Shown piece after piece: positions 41,904-50,568 of a stretch of DNA of 51,729 nucleotides. Source of the stretch: CAYGZQ01 sp964354375 [NCBI: uncultured Planctomycetota bacterium]. Lineage in GTDB: Bacteria; JAJVIF01; JAPKYR01. Below the pieces are notes generated by a model. That model saw only the letters and a list, made by a program, of their open reading frames with translations. It ran no database searches and was not told the origin of the DNA. The position numbers and the translations under genes were made by a program. The stretch lies in NCBI GenBank assembly GCA_964354375.1, contig CAYGZQ010000025.1, forward strand, positions 1 through 51,729, in the 5' to 3' direction. Position 1 is the stretch's first letter; every line of letters starts with the position of its first letter.

Positions 41904-43020
41904 CTTAGAGCAGCGTCTCGAGCGGATAGATGATCTGGGAGGGCGAACCGATTTCGAACGCGACTACACTGCCATCCTGTATTCTCACGCGTTCCGACGG
42001 CTCAAACATAAGACGCAGGTCTTTTTCTTCCCTGTAAATGACCATATCTGTACTCGTCTTGACCATTCGCTGTATGTTGCGGCGATCTCGTCAGTGATCT
42101 GCCGGAATCTCACCGAAAGAGGAATCCCATGCAGTGCCTCGCTCGCGAGCGCAATAGGGATAGGACACGACCTGGGCCATCCGCCGTTTGGTCATGCCGG
42201 CGAAGTGAGACTGAACGAACTCGCAGAACCTCTTGGCGGATTCAAACATGAGACCCATGGATTGAGGGTAGTGGAGAAGCTTGAGAAACCGCGCGACATA
42301 AAGCCGGTTGTGGGACTGAACCTAACGTTAGCTGTTCGTGACGGGATAGCACATCATCGCGGCGAGAATCGGACGAACTGTCTTTCCCCTTCGACTGCGG
42401 ACGCTATCGATTTCTATGATGATGCAAGGATGCCCTGCACAATTGAAGGCTGCATCGTAAGACTAGTCGACAAGGTCACTTACCTCGGAAGAGATATAGA
42501 GGATGCCATAACTGCTGAGGACTTCACCGGAATATCAAAGAAGAACCTCCCCGCAGAGATCACTGCAAAGATCGGCTCGCGCAACGGCGAGATAGTTGAG
42601 TATTTTGTGAAGGATATCATCAGTTCGTCAAGCGCTGACCAAATCCGGCTTTCAGATCCGGCATCGGCACTTATGCAGAAGATGATGGATTTCAACTACA
42701 AGGAGATCTATCAAGCTCCTCGTTTCTTGTCCGCTCGCGAGAGGGTCGGGGAGTTACTTGGTCTGCTGTTTCAGAAGCTCATCGGGATCGTCCAGGAGTA
42801 CGACGATAACATAAAGAAATATCTTGATGTACCTGACAAACCGATTAAGATTCTCGGAGTATTCATCGCAGAAAGAAAAAACCTGTATTTTGATGAGGAA
42901 CAATTCCCGGACAATGAGACAAGGTGCAAGCGCATTGTCGTCGACTGGATCTCCACATTGACCGATCGGTTCGCTTATGATGCATTCGCTTCTCTTTTTC
43001 TGGCACCTCACCAGATCTAA
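41866..43020 (+). CDS. dgt: Deoxyguanosinetriphosphate triphosphohydrolase (dGTPase), HD superfamily
   Basis: 384 residues from ATG 41866 (GGAG six bases upstream). Seen: RDYTAILYSHAFRRLKHKTQVF, TRLDHSLYVA (first metal His), IGIGHDLGHPPFGHAGE (HD motif with the family-specific extension), DGIAHHRGENR, and IVRLVDKVTYLGRDIEDAI with the last Asp ligand. Members hydrolyse dNTPs to deoxynucleoside and triphosphate; some restrict phages by draining dNTP pools. GC is lower than in the flanks (hand count 22/60 at 42841-42900), suggesting acquisition by transfer. Convergent with the lipoprotein at 43056, 35 bp apart. Confidence 0.93.
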   Translation: MGKQAKITMARTDLEQRLERIDDLGGRTDFERDYTAILYSHAFRRLKHKTQVFFFPVNDHICTRLDHSLYVAAISSVICRNLTERGIPCSASLASAIGIGHDLGHPPFGHAGEVRLNELAEPLGGFKHETHGLRVVEKLEKPRDIKPVVGLNLTLAVRDGIAHHRGENRTNCLSPSTADAIDFYDDARMPCTIEGCIVRLVDKVTYLGRDIEDAITAEDFTGISKKNLPAEITAKIGSRNGEIVEYFVKDIISSSSADQIRLSDPASALMQKMMDFNYKEIYQAPRFLSARERVGELLGLLFQKLIGIVQEYDDNIKKYLDVPDKPIKILGVFIAERKNLYFDEEQFPDNETRCKRIVVDWISTLTDRFAYDAFASLFLAPHQI

Positions 43021-43055
43021 CACTCGTCATGTATCGGCATTGCACCTAAGACCCC

Positions 43056-46000
43056 CTACCACTCCCCGTCCGGCATGACCTTTATGATATACGCATCGGC
43101 GTTGTAGGTCGTGCGCAGATCCACTTCTTCTCCCGGATTGAAGTCGACCGCATTCCCCGCAATGCTGCCGGTGATGAACGCGTTACCGTTCCCGTCGCAG
43201 TAAACGCCGTACCCGTAGTCCATCGCGGTTTCCCCGCCCCATGTCCTCGCCCAGTTGAACCATCCGCTCGAGTTGAAGCTGCTGAGGAAGATGTCATAGT
43301 CGCCGTTCGACGAGTGTTCCTCGACTGCCGGTCCGGGATCGAAATCGCCGGTCCCGTCGAAATCGCCGACGACATACACCGTGTCGCCGCCTCCCGAATG
43401 CACCGACCATCCATAGAAGTTGAAATCGGCGCCGCCCCAGGTTCTCGCCCATTGATGGTTCCCGAGGAGATCGAACTTGCTCAGGTACGCGTCATAGCCC
43501 GACCCCGATGAGACATAGACCTCCGCGTCCTCGCCGGGGTCGAAGTCGACCATCCCCTCGAACCTGCCCGTCACGTAGACATAGCCGTCGGCATCGGTCG
43601 CAAGTCCGAACCCGTACTCGTCTTTGTCTGCCCCCCATATCCCGCCCCATTCGAAGTTGCCGGACAGGTCGAACTTGCTGAGGAAGGCATCGCATCCGCC
43701 GACCGCGGTCACCAGCTTTTCATCCGCGGGATCGGGATCGAGGTCGATATTTTCACCTGCGATATTCCCCGTCACATAGACATCGCCAAAATCCCCGGCG
43801 GCAACCGAGTAACCCTGGTCGTATTCTTCCACCGAAGAGTTCCCGCCCCACGTGTCCGCCCACATGAAATCGCCGTCCGGCTCAAACGCGGACAGGTAGA
43901 TATCGACCGCTCCCAAAGCCGTGTGAGTGTCGGTTCCGCTGCCGGGATCGAAATCCACCGTGCCTCTGAAGCAGCCGGTCAGATAGACATCCCCGAGCTG
44001 GTCGGTGTCGACACTGGTACCCTTTTCTTCGAGAAGGCCCCCGAACGTTCTCGCCCACAAGAATTCGCCGGTCGCATCGAACTTGCTGGCGAACACGTCG
44101 TAGCTTCCGTTCGACGAATGCAGGTCCTTTTCCATGACGCCCGATCCGGGATCGAAATCGACATTGGTTCCCTTGAAAACGCCTGTGACATACACGTTCC
44201 CCGACTCGTCCGCCGCGACACCGTACCCCCGATCGTAACCGGTCCCACCCCAGGTCTTCGCCCATACGAAATCGCCGAGCGAATCGAATTTCGTGAGATA
44301 TATGTCAAAGCCGCCTTTGGACGAGTGCAGGTCGGAATCTGCCGGGTCGGGATCGAAATCCACGTTCGATCCGCTGAAAATGCCGGTCACGTAGATGTTC
44401 CCGCCGGAGTCGAGATCGATATCGTAGCCCGTCTCGTTTCCGCTCCCCCCGAAACTCACGCCCCAGCCGGATTCCTCGATGCTGAAATTGGCGTCGGAGA
44501 TGTCCCTCACGCTGGGATCGGCCGTGGAGCTTATCCTCACGCGCGCGGTGGTGGTTGGATCGTTCGGAATGTTCTCCCACGTGCGGCTGCCCGTGTCCTG
44601 CACGTTCGATGCGATCGTGTGAACGTCCGAGACGAAGTAGTCCTTCGAATACTCGATCTTCAGCGTGCCGGTGAAATCAAGGGTCTCCCATTCGATCTCA
44701 TGGGACGATCCGGCCTTCCATTCCTCGCCCCCGTCCGGCGACAACACCTCGATCGGGGGATCGTCGATTATGAAATCCGCGTCCGACACATCGAAAATCT
44801 CCGCGTCCTGCATCGAGCTGATCCGCACCCTCACCGTCTGCGACAGGTCGTGCGGAATGTCCTCCCAGAGAAAACTCCCGTCGTTCTCGGTATCGATCGC
44901 GATCACGTTGACATCGCTCGCGAAATTGTCCTTGGAATATTCGATGAACACATTCCCCGGCACGTTTTTTGAAACCCACTTGATCGTCCTCGCGGTCCCG
45001 GCCTTCCAAAGCTCGCCTCCGTTGGGACTGACGACCCTGATAAACGGGACCGTCGAATCAAAGATGGTGAAATAATCGTCGGACCTGTCGTTTACCGCGG
45101 AGTTTTTCATCGAGCTCACGCGCACCTTGACCGTTTTCGACGGCATGTCCGGAATGTTATTCCACAGGAAGCTCCCGTCGTTCGGCTCATTGACCGCGAT
45201 CGGATGCACGTCCTTCACGAAATCGTCCAGCGAGAACATGATGAAAATGTTCCCGACCAGATTCTCCGATTCCCAGTTTATCTCGTAGCCTTTCCCGACC
45301 TCGAGAAGGTCCCCGCCGTTCGGCTGGATCACATTCAGCCATACCGGCTTGTAGTCGTGTACCGGGACCTCCGTATAGAAATACCCGGCAAGATTCCCGG
45401 ACGCTTCGTTTTCGACGCCGAATTCATTCGAGTAATCGAGGAGCGGATAAGTCACCTCTATCCAGACCGGGATGGGGTCCAGCGAGTGAATGTTCGTGAC
45501 CGGTATCGCCGTCTTGAACGTGTAGTACTTCTCCCAGGAGTACACCGGCTTCATGTCGACCTCGTACGCGCCGTCCCATGCAGTCGAGTAGCACCTGATT
45601 GCGTACTCCTCCATCATTGTGCTGGTGAGATTGGCCGACCAGTCCCAGGGGCTGATTTTCAGGCGGACATAGCCGCCCTTCTCGCTTTCATTCAGCCAGT
45701 AGACCGTGCTCTCATCCTCGACTCGAACCAGCAGCGCTTCGTCCGCATTCGCCTCGGGCGGGAAGTCGAGAAGGCTCTCGGGCGGGTCGGGCGATTTCAC
45801 GTTGCGCTTCCAGTGCGCGATAACCGCGAATTTGAACGTCAGCCCATTTGCCAGGGGAAGGCACAATTCGTACCGCCGCGAGTTCGTGTTCTGGGGAGCG
45901 TAGGAACCTCGATCCTCGGCATGCCCGGTCAGAAAATCAAACGCATCCTCCGTCGCATCGATACCGTCTGCATAGTATTTGTACGGGTTCAACTCGGCGG

Positions 46001-46586
46001 AAGGAACGAACGACGCGTCCCCCGAGCTGAACACGTCGTATCCGAACAGATCCCAGACTGATCCGGCCTCCGAAAACTCCGGGTAATTGAACCATCTCGT
46101 GTATCCGTCGGGATTCAAAAGCCGCTGATCCGGCTCGCCCGCGATCTTGAACGCCTCCGGTCCGGGCCAGGCATCCGATCCCGACCCCATGAGTACCCCG
46201 ATCACGTCGAACCCGTAAAAGTTGTCTTCCGTGAACGGGTTCGTGAGAGCCACTTCCATCGTGCAGTAAAGCTTGTCACCGTCTATGCTGGAATCAACGA
46301 TCTTACCAGACACCTTGGCGGGCGGACTCTCGAGAAACTTGACCACGTTGCATGTGAAAACCGCTCCGCGCTCCGGAACCGCCAGGATCTGCTTCCCGGC
46401 AGGGTCCACCTCGACGTTCCAGACCCACCAGAGATATGTCCCGGACCTCGACGATCTTTCCCCACGGAGATGCGACCCGGTGGATGTTTCCGTCCCGGGC
46501 TCAACAGGGGATTTCCCTCCGGAGCAGCTATAAATGAGTAAAAGCAACAGGAAAAGCGCTGTCGCTCCGAACCAAGACCGACTCAT
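43056..46586 (-). CDS. Large modular lipoprotein, paralogue 7, three KNH-like units plus SBBP seven-repeat propeller
   Basis: 1176 residues, the longest member. ATG 46586 has AGGAG seven bases upstream; signal to lipobox Y-S-C. Shared module diverged but clear: YLWWVWNVEVD, CNVVKFLESPP, NPFTEDNFYGFDVIGVLMGSG, LLNPDGYTRWFNYPEF, NPYKYYADGID. Then three or four copies of a ~95-residue KNH/Kre9-like unit (VSPNGGELWKAGTARTIKW, FIEYSKDNFASDVN, VRVRISSMQDAEIFDVSDAD), each repeating almost unchanged. The last ~440 residues are seven SBBP-type repeats of ~50-60 residues (WAKTWGGTGYDRGYGVAAD, GNVYVTGVFKG, VDFDPG, YDVFASKFD), enough for one propeller. The repeated V-D-F-D-P-G turns are acidic and could bind calcium. 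Function unknown; probable surface stalk and head. Confidence 0.87.
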   Translation of the reverse strand: MSRSWFGATALFLLLLLIYSCSGGKSPVEPGTETSTGSHLRGERSSRSGTYLWWVWNVEVDPAGKQILAVPERGAVFTCNVVKFLESPPAKVSGKIVDSSIDGDKLYCTMEVALTNPFTEDNFYGFDVIGVLMGSGSDAWPGPEAFKIAGEPDQRLLNPDGYTRWFNYPEFSEAGSVWDLFGYDVFSSGDASFVPSAELNPYKYYADGIDATEDAFDFLTGHAEDRGSYAPQNTNSRRYELCLPLANGLTFKFAVIAHWKRNVKSPDPPESLLDFPPEANADEALLVRVEDESTVYWLNESEKGGYVRLKISPWDWSANLTSTMMEEYAIRCYSTAWDGAYEVDMKPVYSWEKYYTFKTAIPVTNIHSLDPIPVWIEVTYPLLDYSNEFGVENEASGNLAGYFYTEVPVHDYKPVWLNVIQPNGGDLLEVGKGYEINWESENLVGNIFIMFSLDDFVKDVHPIAVNEPNDGSFLWNNIPDMPSKTVKVRVSSMKNSAVNDRSDDYFTIFDSTVPFIRVVSPNGGELWKAGTARTIKWVSKNVPGNVFIEYSKDNFASDVNVIAIDTENDGSFLWEDIPHDLSQTVRVRISSMQDAEIFDVSDADFIIDDPPIEVLSPDGGEEWKAGSSHEIEWETLDFTGTLKIEYSKDYFVSDVHTIASNVQDTGSRTWENIPNDPTTTARVRISSTADPSVRDISDANFSIEESGWGVSFGGSGNETGYDIDLDSGGNIYVTGIFSGSNVDFDPDPADSDLHSSKGGFDIYLTKFDSLGDFVWAKTWGGTGYDRGYGVAADESGNVYVTGVFKGTNVDFDPGSGVMEKDLHSSNGSYDVFASKFDATGEFLWARTFGGLLEEKGTSVDTDQLGDVYLTGCFRGTVDFDPGSGTDTHTALGAVDIYLSAFEPDGDFMWADTWGGNSSVEEYDQGYSVAAGDFGDVYVTGNIAGENIDLDPDPADEKLVTAVGGCDAFLSKFDLSGNFEWGGIWGADKDEYGFGLATDADGYVYVTGRFEGMVDFDPGEDAEVYVSSGSGYDAYLSKFDLLGNHQWARTWGGADFNFYGWSVHSGGGDTVYVVGDFDGTGDFDPGPAVEEHSSNGDYDIFLSSFNSSGWFNWARTWGGETAMDYGYGVYCDGNGNAFITGSIAGNAVDFNPGEEVDLRTTYNADAYIIKVMPDGEW

Positions 46587-46666
46587 GAGTACACTCCTGG
46601 TACTTCACTGGATTTATCGGCAGGAAGGGGGCGTTTCTGCAGCGCCCTTTCTTCTGGGGCTGTTGT

Positions 46667-46820
46667 AGGGGCACGGCATGCCATGCCCCTATCTGAGTCG
46701 GGTGCCCTTCACAAGCGGAGTCTTCGGAGCTTGTGGAGGTCTCATAACGAAGAAGAGACAGTTGGAGACCTCCGCAAACTCGCGGACTCGTTTGTCGAGG
46801 GCACGGCATGCCATGCCCCT
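46667..46820. repeat. Palindromic element pair sharing the MITE palindrome
   Basis: Two near-perfect palindromes centred on GGCATGCC (46667-46690 and 46798-46820) match the palindrome inside the MITE at 28979. Between them, GGAGTCTTCGGAGCTTGTGG and GAGACCTCCGCAAACTCGCG are inverted copies. GGGGCTGTTG just upstream (46656) resembles the start of that MITE. The gene-free gap 46587-46903 holds little else. Confidence 0.65.
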
Positions 46821-46903
46821 ACTTGCGTTCCTGCTGCATCAGGGGCTATTTTATCCCCTCGGACTTATCCTGCGTTTCGGGTTCCAGAGTGAGGTTGCCT
46901 GAC

Positions 46904-48586
46904 ATGAAACACATCCGGGGCTTGCTCGTAGCGACCCTCATCCTTCTCATATCGGGATCGAGCGGCCTGAGCGCACAGGAGACCGGGCCCGCCGGCGAGT
47001 TCGACGTGTTGCTGGAGAACCTGGTGGCGAAAATCACGTCGATAGAGACCGCCTACCGATCGATCCTCGCAGGGAACATTGCGCGCACGAGGCGACTCGA
47101 GATTTACTCGCAGGACATGCCCGAAATAGAGACGATCGCCGGGCAGGCATCGGGACGCTCCGACGAGAACTCCGTGCGACTGTCCACTCTCGTGCAGGCG
47201 GCGCGCTCCATGGACCCATCCCAGGACGGCTTCTGCTCCGTTCTCGAGGAAATGTGGGTCCGGGCCACCGTTCTGGAGTGCGAGACAAGGGGGATCAGTC
47301 CCGATGTTGTGGCGGAGTATGTGCGTCGCCAGGTGTCAGGCTTCATCACCGACCGGGGCGATTTCACCCATCCCGGCTTCGATCAATCATCGCTCGGCGC
47401 TCAGGACCAGGTCAGGATCTATTTCTGCGGTTTCGGGCTGGTCGTTTTGGTCCATATGGAGGGAGGTCCCGATGCCGCCGTCCAGCTTTTCAGAGATGCG
47501 TCCAATATCCGAACTTTCATCGGCAATCAATTGATCTTTCGCGGAGTCGATCTCGACATGAACGGCATCCCCATGATCGAGGCGGTGCTATTTGATGAGG
47601 CCACGAGCGACCAGATGAGGGAGTTCTACTTCGGCGAGATCGCGGGAAAACTCGCCGGACCGGGGAGCGAGTTCGGCGGCGACCTCGTTATGTCGAACGC
47701 ATGGAAGGAGAAGGTCGCGAGCTGGTGCTCAGACCAGGTCCGAATCCCCGACAGGCTGACCGCGAGAGAGCAGATGGAGTTCTACGGCATCGACTTCGAC
47801 GCGGGCAAGCTCGGCCCTGAAGCGCTGCTGGGTCTGACGGCCCCCGTCTCAAAGGCGAAAATCGAAGAGCTCATCGGGTCGGATAACATGATGGAGCAGA
47901 TCGCCGGACTCGACGCTCTCAGGTGGTTCGATACCGAAAAATATCCGAATGACGCCGCGGCGCTGTTTGCGGTCGCGGAGCCTCTTATGTCGAGCGCCGA
48001 TTTCACCGTTGCCGTGCTCGCGGAGGAATCGCTCGAGGCCGACGCCCGGTACAGGGGGGACCCGTACGATGATTCCCGCCGTGAGCGTCTGAGAACGAAC
48101 ATCCCCCTGATGTGCGACCTCATGAACCGCGCATTGGCGCACCCGGGAATCGAGTATCTTTCCAGCACCTCATGGCTGGACATTTTCGCCGAGGGCAGCC
48201 TTAGAGACCTCCTGATCGATTGCATCCCGATGGTCGCACGGGTGATAACCGCGGACTGGGAGGCGAAAAAGTCCGGCTCGCCGGTTTCGCCGCCCGAGGG
48301 TGAGATCGAGCTTGTCGCCTATTTCATCCCGCAGGACACGGCCTTCTTTGACTCGACCTCCGACGCGGTGCTCGGGTTTCTGCTCGCGGAACTCGACTCG
48401 GACGAAGTGAATCCATTCAGGGTCTGGACGTACGTGCACTACCTTGAGGCCGCAAAGCGCTCGGGCATTGCATTCTCACCCGAATGGGTCGACGCCCTTC
48501 AGCGACTGAGATCGTGGGCCGACACCACCGTCTCGCTCATCCGAGGCGACGAATTGAAACAAGCGCTCGACGAGTTGATCGCGTAG
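46904..48586 (+). CDS. Secreted protein of unknown function
   Basis: 560 residues. ATG 46904 has GAGGT eight bases upstream; the frame continues upstream into a repeat and is not coding there. Signal peptide MKHIRGLLVATLILLISGSS with cleavage near L-S-A; there is no cysteine at that point, so it is soluble or held by other means. The mature part is largely helical: LLENLVAKITSIETAYRSIL, then VVAEYVRRQVSGFITDRG and ALFAVAEPLMSSADFTVAVLAEESL. The central region mentions several conserved-looking acidic turns but no motif that I can assign. The C-terminal half could be alpha-solenoid. Nothing downstream on this strand. Confidence 0.78.
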   Translation: MKHIRGLLVATLILLISGSSGLSAQETGPAGEFDVLLENLVAKITSIETAYRSILAGNIARTRRLEIYSQDMPEIETIAGQASGRSDENSVRLSTLVQAARSMDPSQDGFCSVLEEMWVRATVLECETRGISPDVVAEYVRRQVSGFITDRGDFTHPGFDQSSLGAQDQVRIYFCGFGLVVLVHMEGGPDAAVQLFRDASNIRTFIGNQLIFRGVDLDMNGIPMIEAVLFDEATSDQMREFYFGEIAGKLAGPGSEFGGDLVMSNAWKEKVASWCSDQVRIPDRLTAREQMEFYGIDFDAGKLGPEALLGLTAPVSKAKIEELIGSDNMMEQIAGLDALRWFDTEKYPNDAAALFAVAEPLMSSADFTVAVLAEESLEADARYRGDPYDDSRRERLRTNIPLMCDLMNRALAHPGIEYLSSTSWLDIFAEGSLRDLLIDCIPMVARVITADWEAKKSGSPVSPPEGEIELVAYFIPQDTAFFDSTSDAVLGFLLAELDSDEVNPFRVWTYVHYLEAAKRSGIAFSPEWVDALQRLRSWADTTVSLIRGDELKQALDELIA

Positions 48587-49023
48587 GACCCGCTCGCAAG
48601 CCAAACCCGACTCTGAGGTTGCATTCAGGCTTCGCCATGCGACTGGCCCGGGAGTGCGGCGGTTTGCTGGGAGTGTGAGTCACATACTCTGAGGTGCTTT
48701 GACGCGTCTGAAAGGCGCCTGGGGGGGAAGTTGGGCCGGGGGGTGGGGAAAGATGTAAGGAGAGTTAAACCTCGACGCGCCTGGCGCCTGTGAGAGAGAT
48801 AACAGAAAGTGATGCTTGAAACGGCGCATCAGAACGGACGTACGGAAGCAGGAATTCAGTATTCTATCTCGTAGCGAGAGAGCAAGAGTGCGGCTGAACG
48901 GTACGGGTTATCGTAGCTTCGAGCTCGCACCCGCGCGTGTCGCGGTCGCCTAAGGATGCGGGTTCGGTTGTTTTGGTCGAGATTGAGGTGCGTCGGGTGG
49001 TGGGGGCGGTCACGGGGCCTCAG
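48587..49023. other. Gene-free stretch of 437 bp
   Basis: I see no convincing coding frame, tRNA or terminator here. Parts are G-rich (48718-48746) and there are a few short inverted repeats (GCGCCTGG/CCTGGCGC around 48715-48787). It lies at the end of the RHS-type region and may be eroded remnant DNA. Confidence 0.5.
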
Positions 49024-49338
49024 TTATGGATCAGAAGAGGTCAGGGGGGCAAGGTTGGGAGATGAAACCACAGGCCTGCAATGGTGGATGCCGTCGGAGT
49101 CCCTCAGGTAATCCCAGTCGCCTGTTACGGAGTCGTCGTTCCATCTCTGCCATACGCGACCCGCACCATCATACCATATGTTCCCGCGGACGTTGGATCC
49201 GCCCGCGTACGTGTGCGTCCTCAGCCGGTTCTTGCGGTCGAAGCTGAACGTCCACTGCGCGCGGAACACGATCTTGTAGTTCGTCCCGCTGATCGTGCGG
49301 TACGCGTCCAGCCTCTTCGTCCCGGTCATGTTTGTCAT
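49024..49338 (-). pseudogene. RHS/YD-repeat fragment, orphan
   Basis: About 104 codons. A YD-repeat-like unit is readable: FSFDRKNRLRTHTYAGGSN, then GNIWYDGAGRVWQRW, DWDYLRDSDG. Complete RHS proteins have many such units plus a core domain; here only one or two remain, with no signal or anchor. It sits 64 bp downstream of the HEAT-repeat gene, the usual place for displaced RHS tips in polymorphic-toxin loci. Start is uncertain (ATG 49338 or 49329), so I treat it as a remnant. Confidence 0.5.
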
Positions 49339-49402
49339 GTCACGCGTACACCGAACACTCACGGTTCGCGTTGAGCGAAGTGCGAGCCTATGTAAAGCTG
49401 CG

Positions 49403-50548
49403 CTACTCCTGGTCTTCGATGTGCCTGATGGCATTACTAACATACTCAGACAAGTTGGTGTCGGGTGAAGACTGGAGCTTTCGAAGCTCTGATAACGCCG
49501 CGCGAGCGGCTGGGCCCATGCTGGCGAGCACGTCAATTGCCGCTCGGACGACAGACGGATCTGCATCCTGGAGCGCAGGTATGATGGCAGGAAGAGAATC
49601 TGCCGGTTCCGCGAGACTCGGCAGGATCATGACGGAGTTCCGACGCACACGCGGATCTATGTCGGTAACGCCTGTCGTCACTGCCTGGATTGAGTCGATG
49701 GACGGGGCATAGAACTCCAAAGCTGCAATCGCTGCTGCTCTAACACCAGGATCCGAATCGCGGGTCAAAGCGATTATTCTCTCCACCAAGGCCAAGTCCT
49801 GTCGTCGGGCCGGATCGCTGACCGGGGCCCATCTAAGGTCCCCGATAGCCGAAGCCCTGACTTCTGCGGATTCCTCATGAGTGAGCTCCAAGATCGCTGA
49901 CATCACTGTGGGTTCGTCAGTGAACTTCCACAGCACGCTCAGCGCGGCGGCACGCATTGCAGCGTTTTCTGAACGTAGCTTATCCAGAATTGTCGGCACG
50001 TACTCAATGTCGGTTTCACCGTGAAGATCGATTCTGTCAAGGCTGGTTCCCGCAGGGAGGAGAGCCTCCAGCTCCGGGTCGCTGCGCGAAGCGAGATTGT
50101 TGGTCAGCAACTGCCTGGCAACACGCCTTTCGGTCCAATCCTCCGACACCAGGCCATCCAATAGGGAGGACAGCCTTTCTTCCGGCGCATCCCTCATCCT
50201 GAACAAAGCAAAGGTCGCCATCACTCGAATTCCGGGATTCGGATCATACGCCGCAGCGCGCAGGGTTTGCCTGACTGTCTCCTCGTTCTTGTGGTCAAGA
50301 AGCAGAGCGAAATCGGCTCCCACTTGCCAATGCGATCTCCAGCCATCGTCGTAGTTCCACCCGATCGTGGGGCCCTCGTAGCCATAGATGATAGAGCGGA
50401 TTACATCATCTTGAAGAACTGACACTGCGCTCTCTGATTCCGGCTTCGCTTCTTCGCGCCCATCTGGGGCGCGTTGTTTCGCCAGGCAGCTTCCGGCGAC
50501 TACCATAGATGAGACCGCAACGAACAGAACATAAACCAGAAGTCTCAT
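49403..50548 (-). CDS. Exported HEAT-repeat protein, candidate immunity protein
   Basis: 381 residues; GGAGG lies seven bases before ATG 50548. Signal peptide MRLLVYVLFVAVSSMVVAGSC, possibly lipidated at C21. After a ~35-residue linker the protein is an alpha-solenoid of HEAT-like pairs, for example YDPNPGIRVMATFALFRM, SENAAMRAAALSVLWKF, ESAEVRASAIGDLRW, SDPGVRAAAIAALEFY, DPRVRRNSVMILPSL, DPSVVRAAIDVLASM. HEAT repeats bind proteins. The gene starts 20 bp after the toxin-like RHS gene on the same strand, the standard position for an immunity protein. An envelope location would suit neutralising a toxin entering from outside. Function inferred from position. Confidence 0.82.
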   Translation of the reverse strand: MRLLVYVLFVAVSSMVVAGSCLAKQRAPDGREEAKPESESAVSVLQDDVIRSIIYGYEGPTIGWNYDDGWRSHWQVGADFALLLDHKNEETVRQTLRAAAYDPNPGIRVMATFALFRMRDAPEERLSSLLDGLVSEDWTERRVARQLLTNNLASRSDPELEALLPAGTSLDRIDLHGETDIEYVPTILDKLRSENAAMRAAALSVLWKFTDEPTVMSAILELTHEESAEVRASAIGDLRWAPVSDPARRQDLALVERIIALTRDSDPGVRAAAIAALEFYAPSIDSIQAVTTGVTDIDPRVRRNSVMILPSLAEPADSLPAIIPALQDADPSVVRAAIDVLASMGPAARAALSELRKLQSSPDTNLSEYVSNAIRHIEDQE

Positions 50549-50568
50549 TTAGCATCCTCCAGTCTTCG

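Noticed and set aside
48880-48990. Possible tRNA-like stretch (GGTTCGGTT near a G-rich stem)
   Set aside because: No cloverleaf can be completed: acceptor and anticodon arms are missing on both strands.
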